Positions 40,756 to 49,202 of a stretch of 64,000 nt of DNA are shown here, in pieces. Numbering within the stretch: position 1 is the first letter of the stretch; each line of letters begins with the position of its first letter. The DNA is from Acidilobus sp. 7A (lineage in GTDB: Archaea; Thermoproteota; Thermoprotei_A; Sulfolobales; Acidilobaceae). A model generated the notes under the pieces. It ran no database searches and was not told where the DNA came from. It was given only the letters and a program-made list of their open reading frames with translations. The stretch lies in assembly GCF_003431325.1 (NCBI RefSeq), contig NZ_CP010515.1, positions 682,001 through 746,000 on the forward strand, given 5' to 3'. Both the position numbers and the translations under genes were made by a program.

Positions 40756-41964
40756 TCAGCCCCTCCTTGTCATAACTGTTAGGGCAGCTGCGGCGGCCAC
40801 AGCTATGACGGCCACGGCCGCCGCCACGATAATGGGCGTAAGCAGGACCTCCTTCACTACCTCCGTCACAGTTGAGTAGAGGGTCCTGTTAACCGTGCTC
40901 GTCAGGGTCGTGGTCGAAATGGACGTCAGGGTTGAGGTCACGGTCCTAGTCACTGTCTGCGTGACCGTGTAGGTCTGGGTGGCGCTGAAGTTGCCGCAGA
41001 GGTCCCAGCTGTAGACCGTGAAGTTCATCAACATGGTGCCGTTGCCTGAGGCGTCCACCTCAGCCCCCAGCTGGATCACGCTCAGGTAGAGGCCTGACTC
41101 CCACTGGGTCCCGTTGAACTCACCTACTATGTTAACGGCCGTCGATATGAGGTCCCTGAGGTTGACGCCAAAGACCCCGCGCGTGAAGCCGTGGTAGGCG
41201 CCTTCGCTATAGTTGAGCTCGGGTACCAGTATTATCAGCATCCAGCCCGAGGGGCCGCCGTTCCTGGGGAGTATGAAGACCTGGTATGACAGGTTCTCCA
41301 GCTGTCCATCTATAATTGTAGGCATGGTCACGTTGCCCCAGGTGACCCAGTAGGGCAGGCCCGCCAGGGACTGGTTAGCGTACATCCAGAGCATGAGCTC
41401 CACGTCGCTCGGCCCAAGCGAGGTGGCGCCGGGGTGCCTCACGAGCCATATGTCATAGGAGAAGTCGTTGTAGCTCCCCTCCCTCAGCGACAGGGAGTAG
41501 TTAACAATGGACCACAGGCTGGGCACCTGGCCTGTAGGCATGGGGAGCCTGAGGAAGCTGTAAGTTGACGTCATGGTGTAGAAGGGCCCCCAGGAGTAGT
41601 CGCCGTACATTATGTCAGGGAAGCCGACGACTGGAGTGAAGCTGAGGGCCCTGACCACGCCCGTTATGTTTACATAAACTGCAAGATGACCATCGCTGAG
41701 GACCATCGTGACGTTCCCGTTGCCCCCTACGAGGTTCCACAGCATGGGCGATATCATCGCTGTGGCGCCCTGCGGGAGCTTCATGAAATAGGCGTTGTAG
41801 TTGCTGAGCACCGCGTAGGAGAACAGCGTGTAGCTGGCGTTTGATATCATTGGGTAGCAGACCATGCACTGGGCCGAGGCCTGAGGGGTGACTGCCAGGG
41901 CTAATAGGATGAGGACAGCTAACAGGGGCAGGGCCCGCGGGCTCAAGATCCTATCCCCTTCCAC
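40756..41964 (-). CDS. Second GH12 endoglucanase, stalk-anchored
   Basis: A 402-residue paralogue of the 32969 gene: signal peptide (LPLLAVLILLALAVTPQASA), VGFPDIMYGDYSWGPF, FSYDIWLVRHPG, nucleophile Glu in VELMLWMYA and acid/base Glu in LGAEVDASG. A shorter Thr/Ser stalk (TYTVTQTVTRTVTSTLT) leads to a C-terminal helix and TRRG. GTG 41964 lies within the end of the importer ATPase gene, so it is the last gene of the importer operon. Placing an outer endoglucanase with the importer supports the view that the importer carries cello- or related oligosaccharides. Confidence 0.87.
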   Translation of the reverse strand: MEGDRILSPRALPLLAVLILLALAVTPQASAQCMVCYPMISNASYTLFSYAVLSNYNAYFMKLPQGATAMISPMLWNLVGGNGNVTMVLSDGHLAVYVNITGVVRALSFTPVVGFPDIMYGDYSWGPFYTMTSTYSFLRLPMPTGQVPSLWSIVNYSLSLREGSYNDFSYDIWLVRHPGATSLGPSDVELMLWMYANQSLAGLPYWVTWGNVTMPTIIDGQLENLSYQVFILPRNGGPSGWMLIILVPELNYSEGAYHGFTRGVFGVNLRDLISTAVNIVGEFNGTQWESGLYLSVIQLGAEVDASGNGTMLMNFTVYSWDLCGNFSATQTYTVTQTVTRTVTSTLTSISTTTLTSTVNRTLYSTVTEVVKEVLLTPIIVAAAVAVIAVAAAAALTVMTRRG

Positions 41965-42926
41965 AGCCCGGCGCTCTTGGAGGCGTAGTGGCAGGCCGCG
42001 TAGTGGTCAGGCTCCACCTGGGCCAGGCTCGGCTTAGTGGTCCTGCAGAGGTCGGTGGCCAGCGGGCACCTGTCGGCGAAGACGCAGCCCCTTATGTAGC
42101 CAGTCTTGAACTCTATCGTGGTGCTCGTTATGCGGCCCGTCCACCTCTTTGAGACCAGCGGTATGGATTTCATGAGCAGCTGCGTGTAGGGGTGGAAGGG
42201 CCTGCTGTAGACCGCCTCTACGTCGCCGTACTCCATGACCTCCCCCTTGTAAAGTATGAGTATCCTGTCGGCTATGTATGAGGCCAGGCTGAGGTCATGG
42301 GTCACAAAGAGCACCGACATGCCGGTCTCCTTCTCGAGCTTGTAGAGCAGGTTAAGGATGTTTACCCTGAGGGAGGCGTCAATCATTGAGACTATCTCGT
42401 CGGCCAAGAGGACCTTGGGCCCTATGACAAGCGCCCTGGCTATCATGACCCTCTGTAGCTGGCCCCCGCTGAGCTGGTGGGGGTACTTGTCAAGGATCTC
42501 ATCTGGGTTAAGGCCAACGAACTCTATGGCCTCCCTCACGGCCTTCAGCCTGTCAGCCTCAGAGGCCTCGGGCATGTAGGTCTTCGCGGCCATCAGGAGC
42601 GGCCTGTCGACTCTGTAGAAGGGGTTGAACGAAGAGTAGGGGTCCTGGAGGATGGCCTGGACCTCCTTCCAGTACCTTCTGTTGTCCCACCTCTCAAGCG
42701 GGACCCCGCGGTAGAGGACCCTGCCAGAGGTCGGCTTCAGGGCCTTGAGGAGTACCTTGAGTAGCGTGCTCTTCCCGCTGCCGCTCTCCCCAACTATTGA
42801 AAGTATCTCGCCCTCCCTGACGTTGAATGAGACGTTGTTCAGGGCGTAGATCCTGGTGGTCCTGAAGAAGCCCGTGCTGAAGACCTTGGTCAGGCGGTCA
42901 ACCTCATAGAGGGCCTCCCTGCTCAA
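41943..42926 (-). CDS. Opp/Dpp-type importer ATPase, second subunit
   Basis: A 327-residue ATPase: Walker A GESGSGKST, Q-loop AILQDPYSSFNPFY, signature LSGGQLQRVMIARAL. Walker B is unusual, VLLADEIVSMID in place of the common ADEPxSALD. The oligopeptide/oligosaccharide C-terminal region (GCVFADRCPLATDLCR) has its cysteine set. GTG or ATG start overlaps the oppD-type gene by 4 bp. With its partner it drives the permeases upstream. Confidence 0.9.
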   Translation of the reverse strand: MSREALYEVDRLTKVFSTGFFRTTRIYALNNVSFNVREGEILSIVGESGSGKSTLLKVLLKALKPTSGRVLYRGVPLERWDNRRYWKEVQAILQDPYSSFNPFYRVDRPLLMAAKTYMPEASEADRLKAVREAIEFVGLNPDEILDKYPHQLSGGQLQRVMIARALVIGPKVLLADEIVSMIDASLRVNILNLLYKLEKETGMSVLFVTHDLSLASYIADRILILYKGEVMEYGDVEAVYSRPFHPYTQLLMKSIPLVSKRWTGRITSTTIEFKTGYIRGCVFADRCPLATDLCRTTKPSLAQVEPDHYAACHYASKSAGLWKGIGS

Positions 42927-43903
42927 CCCCTCTCACCCCTGTAGAGCAAGCACTTTACTAGGTGCCTGCCCCCAACGCTTACCATCGGGGGCTCCTCACT
43001 CGAGCATATTGGCATAGCTAATGGGCACCTCGGGTGGAACCTGCAGCCGCTGGGCGGGCTCAGGAGGGACGGTGGCTCCCCCTTCAGGCCTGTCAGGGGC
43101 CTCTTGGCTATCCTGACTCCAGGCTCGGGTATGCTGACCATAAGGCTCTGGGTGTAGGGGTGCTTGGGGTTCCCCAGGACCTCGTCCACAGGCCCATACT
43201 CTACTGCTTGCCCCCCGTACATCACCAGGAGGTCAGTGGCCACCTCGTTGACGAGGGATATGTCGTGAGTTATAAATATCATTGACTTCACAGCGCCGCT
43301 GTCCAGCAGGTCCTTGAGGTACTGTATGACGAGCCTCTGGACCACCACGTCGAGGGCGCTCGTGGGCTCATCAGCTATCAGGACCTCAGGGTCCAGGAGG
43401 GTGCTTATCAGTATGGTGACCCTCTGTCTCATGCCCCCGCTCAGCTCTATTGAGTACCTGTCAAGGGCCCAGGGCGGCAGGCCCAGCTGTAGGGCCCTCT
43501 CCCTGGCCAGCTTCAGCCTGTAGTTGAGCTCGTCGGAGGACGCTTCATGGGACAGGAGGAGGTCCCTTATTACGTCCCTCACCCTGCTCGTGGGGTTGAG
43601 GGCGTTCATGGCGTACTGGGGTATTATTGATATCCCTCTTGCCCTCAGCTGCCTCAGCTTCTCGGGGTCCATTGAGTAGATGTTGGAGCCCCTGTAGAGG
43701 ACCTGGCCCGAGACCAGCCTGAGCGGAGGCCTTATGACGTTCGCCAGCACGCTGCCCAGCGTGCTCTTCCCGCTGCCGCTCTCCCCAACTATGCCCAGAA
43801 CCTGTCCCTCCTCCAGGTCAAAGGAAATGCCGTCAACTGCCCTCACTGGGCCCTGGGGCGTGAAGTAGTAGGCCCTCAGGTCCTTCACATCAAGCAGCTT
43901 CAT
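42923..43903 (-). CDS. Opp/Dpp-type importer ATPase, first subunit
   Basis: A 326-residue ATPase: Walker A GESGSGKSTLG, IIPQYAMNALNPTSRV Q-loop, signature LSGGMRQRVTI, Walker B VLIADEPTSALDVV, IFITHDISLV, and the C-terminal CRFHPRCPLAMPIC cysteine region. All catalytic motifs are intact, unlike the small change in its partner. It follows the DppC-type gene by one base, and its stop overlaps the next ATPase gene. Substrate assigned as oligosaccharide by context; dipeptide cannot be excluded. Confidence 0.9.
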   Translation of the reverse strand: MKLLDVKDLRAYYFTPQGPVRAVDGISFDLEEGQVLGIVGESGSGKSTLGSVLANVIRPPLRLVSGQVLYRGSNIYSMDPEKLRQLRARGISIIPQYAMNALNPTSRVRDVIRDLLLSHEASSDELNYRLKLARERALQLGLPPWALDRYSIELSGGMRQRVTILISTLLDPEVLIADEPTSALDVVVQRLVIQYLKDLLDSGAVKSMIFITHDISLVNEVATDLLVMYGGQAVEYGPVDEVLGNPKHPYTQSLMVSIPEPGVRIAKRPLTGLKGEPPSLLSPPSGCRFHPRCPLAMPICSSEEPPMVSVGGRHLVKCLLYRGERG

Positions 43904-43904
43904 C

Positions 43905-44798
43905 TCATGTCCCCCTCAGCCTCGGGTTGAACACCCTGTCCATGCCCATGGCCACTGCCGTGAGGGACGTGGCTACGAGTATGATAACTATGACAGGCGG
44001 CAGCCACCACCACCACCAGTTGTAGACAAGTGCCCCCCAGCCCCACGCGTAGTTCAGCATGAGGCCGAGGGTTATGGTGTTCCCAGGGCCCAGACCTATG
44101 GCGTCGAGCCCCACGTCGGCCATGAGGGACCCGTTGAGGGTCATGACAAGCATTATAGCTATATAGGGGAGCATCTGGGGCAGGACCTCCGTCAGGGCTA
44201 TGTTGAGCCCGCTCATGCCGTTGAGCCTGGCGACGGTTACGTAGTCCCTGTTCCTCATGCTCAGGGCGAAGCTCCTGTACGCCCTGGCGCCCCATGGCCA
44301 GCCGAAGGCCCCTATTATTATGGCCTCAAGCTGAAGGCTCGGGTGCTTCACTATGGTCGCTACCAGCAGGAGCATCGTGAATGTCGGTATGACCAGGAAC
44401 GTGTTGGTGAGGAAGTTAAAGACGGCGTCAACAGCTCCCCCTAGGAAGCCCCCTATGATGCCGAGGGCCAGCCCTATGAGGCTCGCTATCAGCGCTGCTA
44501 CAGTAGCCACGAACAGTGTATTGCGGGTCCCGAAGAGGAGCTGGGACAGGACGTCCTGGCCGAAGCCCGTCGTCCCCAGCGGGTACTTCAACGAGGGGGG
44601 CTGGTTAGGCGGCCCAACCGTGGCGAGGAAGTTCTTCGAGGGGGCGACGTAAGGGGCCAACAGGCCCATGAGGGCTACGGCCAGGATGATGATAAGCCCT
44701 CCCATGAAAAACTTCTCCCTGACAAGCGAGCCCAGCAGGGGACCCCAAACTCCCCGCGGGCCCGCCGCCCTCCGCGGCCTCGGGAGCCTCCTGCTCAA
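43905..44798 (-). CDS. Opp/Dpp-type importer permease, DppC-like
   Basis: A 297-residue membrane protein with the DppC layout: N-terminal span (GGLIIILAVALMGLLAPYVAP), PLGTTGFGQDVLSQLLFGTRN, and the cytoplasmic loop ARAYRSFALSMRNRDYVTVARLNG-type EAA region. A run of five tryptophans (NWWWWWLPP) near residue 265 is odd and lies at the start of the last span. TTG 44798. It is 10 bp downstream of the DppB-type gene and forms the second half of the channel. Confidence 0.9.
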   Translation of the reverse strand: MSRRLPRPRRAAGPRGVWGPLLGSLVREKFFMGGLIIILAVALMGLLAPYVAPSKNFLATVGPPNQPPSLKYPLGTTGFGQDVLSQLLFGTRNTLFVATVAALIASLIGLALGIIGGFLGGAVDAVFNFLTNTFLVIPTFTMLLLVATIVKHPSLQLEAIIIGAFGWPWGARAYRSFALSMRNRDYVTVARLNGMSGLNIALTEVLPQMLPYIAIMLVMTLNGSLMADVGLDAIGLGPGNTITLGLMLNYAWGWGALVYNWWWWWLPPVIVIILVATSLTAVAMGMDRVFNPRLRGT

Positions 44799-44808
44799 AC
44801 GCCTCGCC

Positions 44809-45858
44809 TCACGCGCCTACCTCAGCGGCCCTGACCCTTGGATCCAGGACGCTGTAAAGGATGTCAACTATGTAGTTGGCGAGGAGCACCACGGTCGCTA
44901 TTACCACGAACACGCCTGCCACCGTTAAGTAGTCGTTCTCCGTGGCCGCCACGCCCATTATGTAGCCCATGCCGGGGTAGCCAAATATGAACTCTAGGAC
45001 GTAGGAACCGCCGACCACCGTGCTCAGGCTGAGCGCGAGGCCCGTTATCTGGGGCAGGAAGGCGTTCTTCATGGCGTACCTCGCAAGTATCGAGCCGCGC
45101 AGCCCGAGGGCCTCACCGTAGTTCATGTAGTCGCTGTTCTTCTCGTTTATTATGAGCTGCCTCATGCCGAGGACCCAGCCGCCCAGGGAGACCAGCGTGA
45201 CCGAGAGGAACGGCATTATCCAGTGCTTCAGGAATATCTTTATGTACGTCCAGCTCAGCCTAGGTATCGCCGAGTACGTGTAGCCGGTGGCCGGGACCCA
45301 GTGGAGTTCGACCGCGAAGACCATGATTAGTATGAGGCCGAGGACGAAGAACGGTATGTTGTTCAAGGCCACGAAGGCCACCATGGAGGCCCTGTCAGTG
45401 AGGGTCCCGGTCTTCCTGTAGCCTACCTGGGCCCCGATGATGTTACCTATAACCCAGGCCACCACGGTCGACGGTATTATGAGGATCAGGTCGTAGGGGA
45501 GAGACCTGGCTATGACCTGGTTGACCGTGGCCGGGAAGAACGCTATGGAGGGGCCTAAGTTGCCGTGAAAGAGGTTCTTCCAGAAGTTGACGTACTGAAG
45601 CCAGAGGGGCTCGTTGGCCCCGAAGAGCCCCTCGAGGTAGCTCACCATCTCCTTGTACTCCTGCGGTGAGATCATGGAGCCGCCGGCCGTTAAGGACCTC
45701 TCCATGCTGGCCACGGTGATCTCGACAGCGTTATAGGGCAACAGGCGCGGTATGAACCAGGCGAAGGAGACTGCCACGAACCAGGTGAGCACATAGTAAA
45801 GGGCCTTGTACAGGGCGTGCTTCACGAACGGCGATAGGGACGCCATCCTCTTACCCAC
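44809..45858 (-). CDS. Opp/Dpp-type importer permease, DppB-like
   Basis: A 349-residue permease with six spans and an extra outer loop after the first one (YNAVEITVASMERSLTAGG). The EAA-like loop is MRQLIINEKNSDYMNYGEALGLRG. The C-terminus has GGSYVLEFIFGYPGMGY, the DppB signature. GTG 45858 lies about 27 bp from CTTATTAATC, so the operon message is leaderless. First gene of the importer operon; a CTTTC-N7-GAAAG site abuts its TATA. Confidence 0.9.
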   Translation of the reverse strand: MGKRMASLSPFVKHALYKALYYVLTWFVAVSFAWFIPRLLPYNAVEITVASMERSLTAGGSMISPQEYKEMVSYLEGLFGANEPLWLQYVNFWKNLFHGNLGPSIAFFPATVNQVIARSLPYDLILIIPSTVVAWVIGNIIGAQVGYRKTGTLTDRASMVAFVALNNIPFFVLGLILIMVFAVELHWVPATGYTYSAIPRLSWTYIKIFLKHWIMPFLSVTLVSLGGWVLGMRQLIINEKNSDYMNYGEALGLRGSILARYAMKNAFLPQITGLALSLSTVVGGSYVLEFIFGYPGMGYIMGVAATENDYLTVAGVFVVIATVVLLANYIVDILYSVLDPRVRAAEVGA

Positions 45859-45888
45859 TTGTCCTAACAGCTAAGCGAGGATTAATAA

Positions 45889-45914
45889 GATATACTTTCA
45901 TGTAGCGAAAGACG
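45889..45914. promoter_or_regulatory. CTTTC-N7-GAAAG operator upstream of the importer operon
   Basis: On the minus strand: CGTCTTTCGCTACATGAAAG, then TATATC, directly followed by the TTATTAAT TATA of the permease gene. It has the same core and the same position relative to TATA as the site at 36483-36508, so the binding-protein and importer genes are probably controlled together. It lies on the upstream side of the broken binding-protein gene too. Confidence 0.6.
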
Positions 45915-45959
45915 AGCTTAAACCTATATGCTGTATAGTATACATTGGCGAACAACTTA

Positions 45960-46260
45960 TGAAGACTTGTACCTGGCTTCGTAGCGGTCCTGCTTTTACT
46001 CACTTTCCTCATAGGCTTCGCAGTGCCCACTGCTGGCCTAGCACAGGTCAGGGCGCAGACGCAATCGCTTATAGCGCTGCCCAGGAGCGAGACCGTCTAC
46101 ATGGGAGGAGCCTCTGGGGCCCCATAACATCGCTTAACCCGTTCTCACCTTCCAACAGCCAGCTCGACGACTACCTGCAGAGCATGGTCTACCTGCCCCT
46201 GTTCCTCTTCTCACCCGTCACCGGCCGCTATGTTGCATCAGTAAGCTCTTTTACTGTAAT
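45960..46260 (+). pseudogene. Broken oligosaccharide-binding protein gene
   Basis: After ATG 45960 a one-base shift is needed to read a signal peptide (FVAVLLLLTFLIGFAVPTAG) and SLIALPRSETVYMGGAS, which match SLIALPSSQTVYVGGVS of the intact protein at 36443. A second shift gives ITSLNPFSPSNSQLDDYL and VYLPLFLFSPVTGRY, again matching. Similarity ends near 46255, so only about the first 105 residues remain. It faces away from the importer operon, the place where the original binding protein would be expected. Confidence 0.85.
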
Positions 46261-46287
46261 TTTGCGGAAAGGGAGCAGTTAGTCAAG

Positions 46288-46430
46288 GGCGCTGCTCGGC
46301 TCGCCCACATGGCCTGCTGGACCCCGAGGAGGCGGTGAAGACGTTGGGCAAGCCATGGTTGCGCGGGGCGCTAAGGGGCGCTGTGATCGTAGCAGACTAC
46401 TACGGCCTCTTCGGCGATCTCAGCATGTGA
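46288..46430 (+). pseudogene. Truncated MNT nucleotidyltransferase
   Basis: The frame ending at TGA 46428 reads ACWTPEEAVKTLGKPWLRGA and VIVADYYGLFGDLSM, clearly related to the last 45 residues of the intact MNT protein at 25693 (ICWTPEEAAKALGKPWW, VIVDDYGLFGGQGES). The catalytic GS...DxD part is missing. No HEPN gene is next to it. Confidence 0.85.
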
Positions 46431-46446
46431 GGCAGGGGCGACCCCC

Positions 46447-46600
46447 TTGGACTACGTCATAATTGTGGCCGGCGGCAGCTCGAGGAGGTTCGGCTCCGAC
46501 AAGCTGCTGACAAACGTGGGCAGCGAGCCCGTGGTTAGGAGGGTCCTGGAGGCCTCCTCAGGCCTCGGGGAGCAGGTAGTCCTTGCTGGCTGCTCAGGCG
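46447..46600 (+). pseudogene. MobA-like guanylyltransferase, N-terminal fragment
   Basis: TTG 46447 opens MDYVIIVAGGSSRRFGSDKL, the nucleotide-binding signature of MobA/IspD-type transferases; VAGGSSRRFG-DK is typical of molybdopterin guanylyltransferase-like proteins. After about 50 residues similarity stops where the formate dehydrogenase fragment begins on the other strand. Only a fragment, so surely inactive. Confidence 0.75.
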
Positions 46601-46874
46601 GCGGTATGTATGCCACCGGCCTCAGCCTCGCCCTCCGGCCAACCCCGAACTCCTTCTCGTAGAGCACCTTCACGGGCGGGGCGTCGAGACGCGGGGTCGG
46701 GTACGGGAGGCCCCCCTCCCTCTCCAGCCTCCCATAGGTTATGCCGTAGACGGCGGGCCAGGCGGACCTTATCTCGTTCCACACGTCCTCAGGTGACGAG
46801 TACCTGAAGTAGTCGCCGTAGCCCATGGCGTTGGCCAGCCTAATTATAATCTGCCAGTCAGGCAGCGACTCGCC
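46593..46874 (-). pseudogene. Formate dehydrogenase alpha-like C-terminal fragment
   Basis: An internal stretch of a minus-strand frame reads GESLPDWQIIIRLANAMGYG, SSPEDVWNEIRSAWPAVYG, ITYGRLEREGGLPYPTP and RARLRPVAYIPPPEQ. This is the region before the molybdopterin-dinucleotide domain of FdhA-type oxidoreductases. Both ends run into unrelated sequence. It sits back-to-back with a MobA fragment, so a molybdo/tungstoenzyme locus has been broken up here. Confidence 0.75.
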
Positions 46875-46879
46875 CAGGG

Positions 46880-47052
46880 GGCGCTGGCGGTAACGCCCTC
46901 CAAGATACTTGTTGTCGTGCTGGTCGCCCAGGCGGGGCTCCTGCTGGGCCTCTCGTACGTCGTCATCTTTCGTGCTCGTCTCATCCCTGGCCATGATAGC
47001 TGTTGGGCTGACCCTTGAGAGGGTGTCAAACTGGGGCCAGCAGGGGCATTAA
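46880..47052 (+). pseudogene. Membrane-protein C-terminal fragment, frameshifted
   Basis: ALAVTPSKILVVVLVAQAGL, then LLGLSYVVIFRARLIPG in one frame (stop 47016), and MIAVGLTLERVSNWGQQGH in the next (stop 47050). Joined they read as two membrane helices and a polar tail of a permease-like protein. Family not identified. It ends 22 bp before the stop of the convergent glycosidase gene. Confidence 0.5.
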
Positions 47053-47073
47053 TATAGCCGTCTCCGTGGCGGC

Positions 47074-49007
47074 CTAGGGCTCACCCACTAGCAGGGCGGC
47101 AGCCCCCCTCGGCGGCATCCTGAGCTTCACCGGGCCTGAGCCCTCAAGGGCGGCGTTGCCGGCCACGAGCGAGGCCCCGCTGATGGGGAGCTCAGCGCTG
47201 AGCTCCCCGGGCCAGTGGCTGACAGCTATGACGAGGGACTGGCCGTCGCCCCTCAGCTCCTGCACCTCAACCCTTGGGTCGCTGGGCCTCAGCGCCTCAA
47301 CGCCGGACTCCACGACGAGGGCGTGGTAGAGGTCGGCGTAGGGCTTCCAGTCACCCACGACCTCCGAGTAGGCCAGGGCGGCCTCAACGGGGAAGGTTGA
47401 GAGTATTGCACTCCCCTTCCCCCTCCTAACAATGAAGACTGCCGGCTCGCCGTTAACGGTAGCTATGACGTCGGCGTCCACGGGCCTCACGGAGTAGGCG
47501 TAGATGGGCTCCTCAACGTCAAAGGCGGCCTCCCAGCCCTCCCTCAAGTCGCCGAGGGACCTCTCAAGCCTCAGGCTGAGCCTCCCAGCAAGCTTAACTC
47601 CAGGGGAGCCGACCCTCAGCGCCGGCTCCACGCCAAAGAGCTCCTGCCACAGCTGGGTGCCCGACTCATGAACAAACCTGACTCCCCCGACGCCTCTGAG
47701 CAGCGAGGCGTAGAGCGTGCCGCCGGCCTCAACGTACTCGAGCAGCTTCCTCCACGTCGTTGCAAGGCCCGAGACGGCCGAGGGCACCACTATGAGCCTC
47801 CTTGGGTCGCTGGGCTCAAGCTCAGGCTCGTGTCTGACAGAGGCCTGGGCCCCCGCTGCCGTGAGCAGCTGGTGGGCCACAAGCACCGGCTTGGCCGCCT
47901 GCAACAGGCCGCCGAGGGCCCCCCTGTAGTCAGCGAACTGGTAGTCCCCGAGGACGTAGAATGGGGAGAGGACTAGGGCCCTGCTGACCCTCCTGAGCCT
48001 GGCGTGCACCCCAAGGGCCTCAAGCCTCCCAAGCTCGCCCGCGAACCTCCTAAAGCTCTCAGCCGATGGCTTAGGCCTCCCGTCCCTGCCCACTAGGCCG
48101 AAGCCGAGCTCGAGGTTCCTCCACTCGTAGGGCGGCTCGCCCTCAGCCGGAAAGTCGGAGAAGCACCAGACCATGGCGCCGGAGGCGCCGTGGGCCAGGG
48201 CGGAGTACAACACCTCGTAGATGAAGGCCGCCCTGTCCTGCTCCGAGAACTGGAGGCTGCTGAAGCCGAACTCCTCAAGTATTACGGGCACCTGGCCGTC
48301 GTCAGAGAAGAGCTCTATCATGCCTGAGTAGCTGAAGCCGTGCCTGACTGGGTCGCTGTCGTAGAGGTAGAGGTGGAGACCGACATAGTCAACCAGGCCC
48401 CTGACGAGCGTCGGCCTCTGGGCGTAGGAGTCGGCCACGTCGCCCGAGCCTATTACGTGCTCGCCGTCAGCCGACCTCAGCGCCTGGACCAGCGCCCTGA
48501 CCAGGCTGAGCTGGGCCTCCTGCGACGGCGGCCGCCTGAGGAGGCTCATCTCGTTGCTCAGCACCCAGCCCCCGAGCCCCCTTGAGCCCTTCACGGCTGA
48601 GGCGACGGCCGAGGCGAACCTCGCTGTGCCCTCAACGCCCCTCGGCGAGTAAATGTCGTTGTCGGGGGCCCAGGGCACAGCCCAGTTCCTCCCGCTCATG
48701 TGACCCACCAGCAGCGTGATGAAGGCAGCCACGCCAGCCTCGCCGAGCCTGTCAAGGAGCCAGCGGAGCCTGCCCAGCTGCTCCCCCTCACGTCGCCGGT
48801 CGGCGTGACCCAGTCCTCGTCCAGCAGGAACACCCTGGCGGCCCTGACGCCCAGGTACTTCATCATGTTTATGTCCTCAGCTATGGCGCCCTCGTCCCAG
48901 CGCCTCCACATCATTATGTTGGACCCCCTGGGCCAGTAGTTGACGCCCAGGAGGAACCTGAAGGACCCGTCCGTGAGGACCAGGGGACCCTTGGCCTCGG
49001 TGCGCAA
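47074..49007 (-). pseudogene. GH-A clan (GH5-like) glycosidase with a one-base frameshift
   Basis: TTG 49007 opens a barrel start (LLGVNYWPRGSNIMMWRRWD, MKYLGVRAARVFLLDEDWV). In GTGAGGGGGAGC near 48785 one G appears to be missing; the next frame continues EQLGRLRWLLDRLGEAGVAA and runs to 47074. The likely acid/base Glu is in GGWVLSNEMS and the nucleophile Glu in VPVILEEFGFSS; a glutamine-amidotransferase-like and a beta-sandwich part follow. Restored length is about 644 residues. GGTTAATTTTC lies about 35 bp upstream. Everything else is intact, so this may be a sequencing slip or a recent or phase-variable mutation. Confidence 0.8.
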
Positions 49008-49041
49008 GTCCTATCGCCGCTGGTGGACGAGCCGCTGAAAA

Positions 49042-49176
49042 TTAACCCTTTACCACAAGCTCCTGGGCTATTACGTCTAAGTTCCTCACGAAGTCGGCGA
49101 GCTGCAGCACTGGGACCACAGCCACCCCATCCACCACCTTGGGCAGGTCCTCCCTCAGGACCACCAGGGCCGGCAC
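49042..49176 (-). CDS. Possible 44-residue protein or gene tail after the CLC gene
   Basis: GTG 49176 opens VPALVVLREDLPKVVDGVAV, then VPVLQLADFVRNLDVIAQEL and a TAA at 49042. The frame continues upstream without a start into the CLC 3' end. The pattern (strand, turn, LQLADFVRNL helix) looks like the last part of a nuclease-like alpha/beta domain, so I suspect a truncated gene rather than a whole one. It overlaps the promoter of the glycosidase gene. Confidence 0.35.
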   Translation of the reverse strand: MPALVVLREDLPKVVDGVAVVPVLQLADFVRNLDVIAQELVVKG

Positions 49177-49202
49177 CAGCCTTCCAGGCGGCCCCTTAAG
49201 GC

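Noticed and set aside
46452-46994. A single 180-residue protein on the minus strand
   Set aside because: Only the middle (46593-46874) has family similarity; the rest is antisense to other gene fragments.
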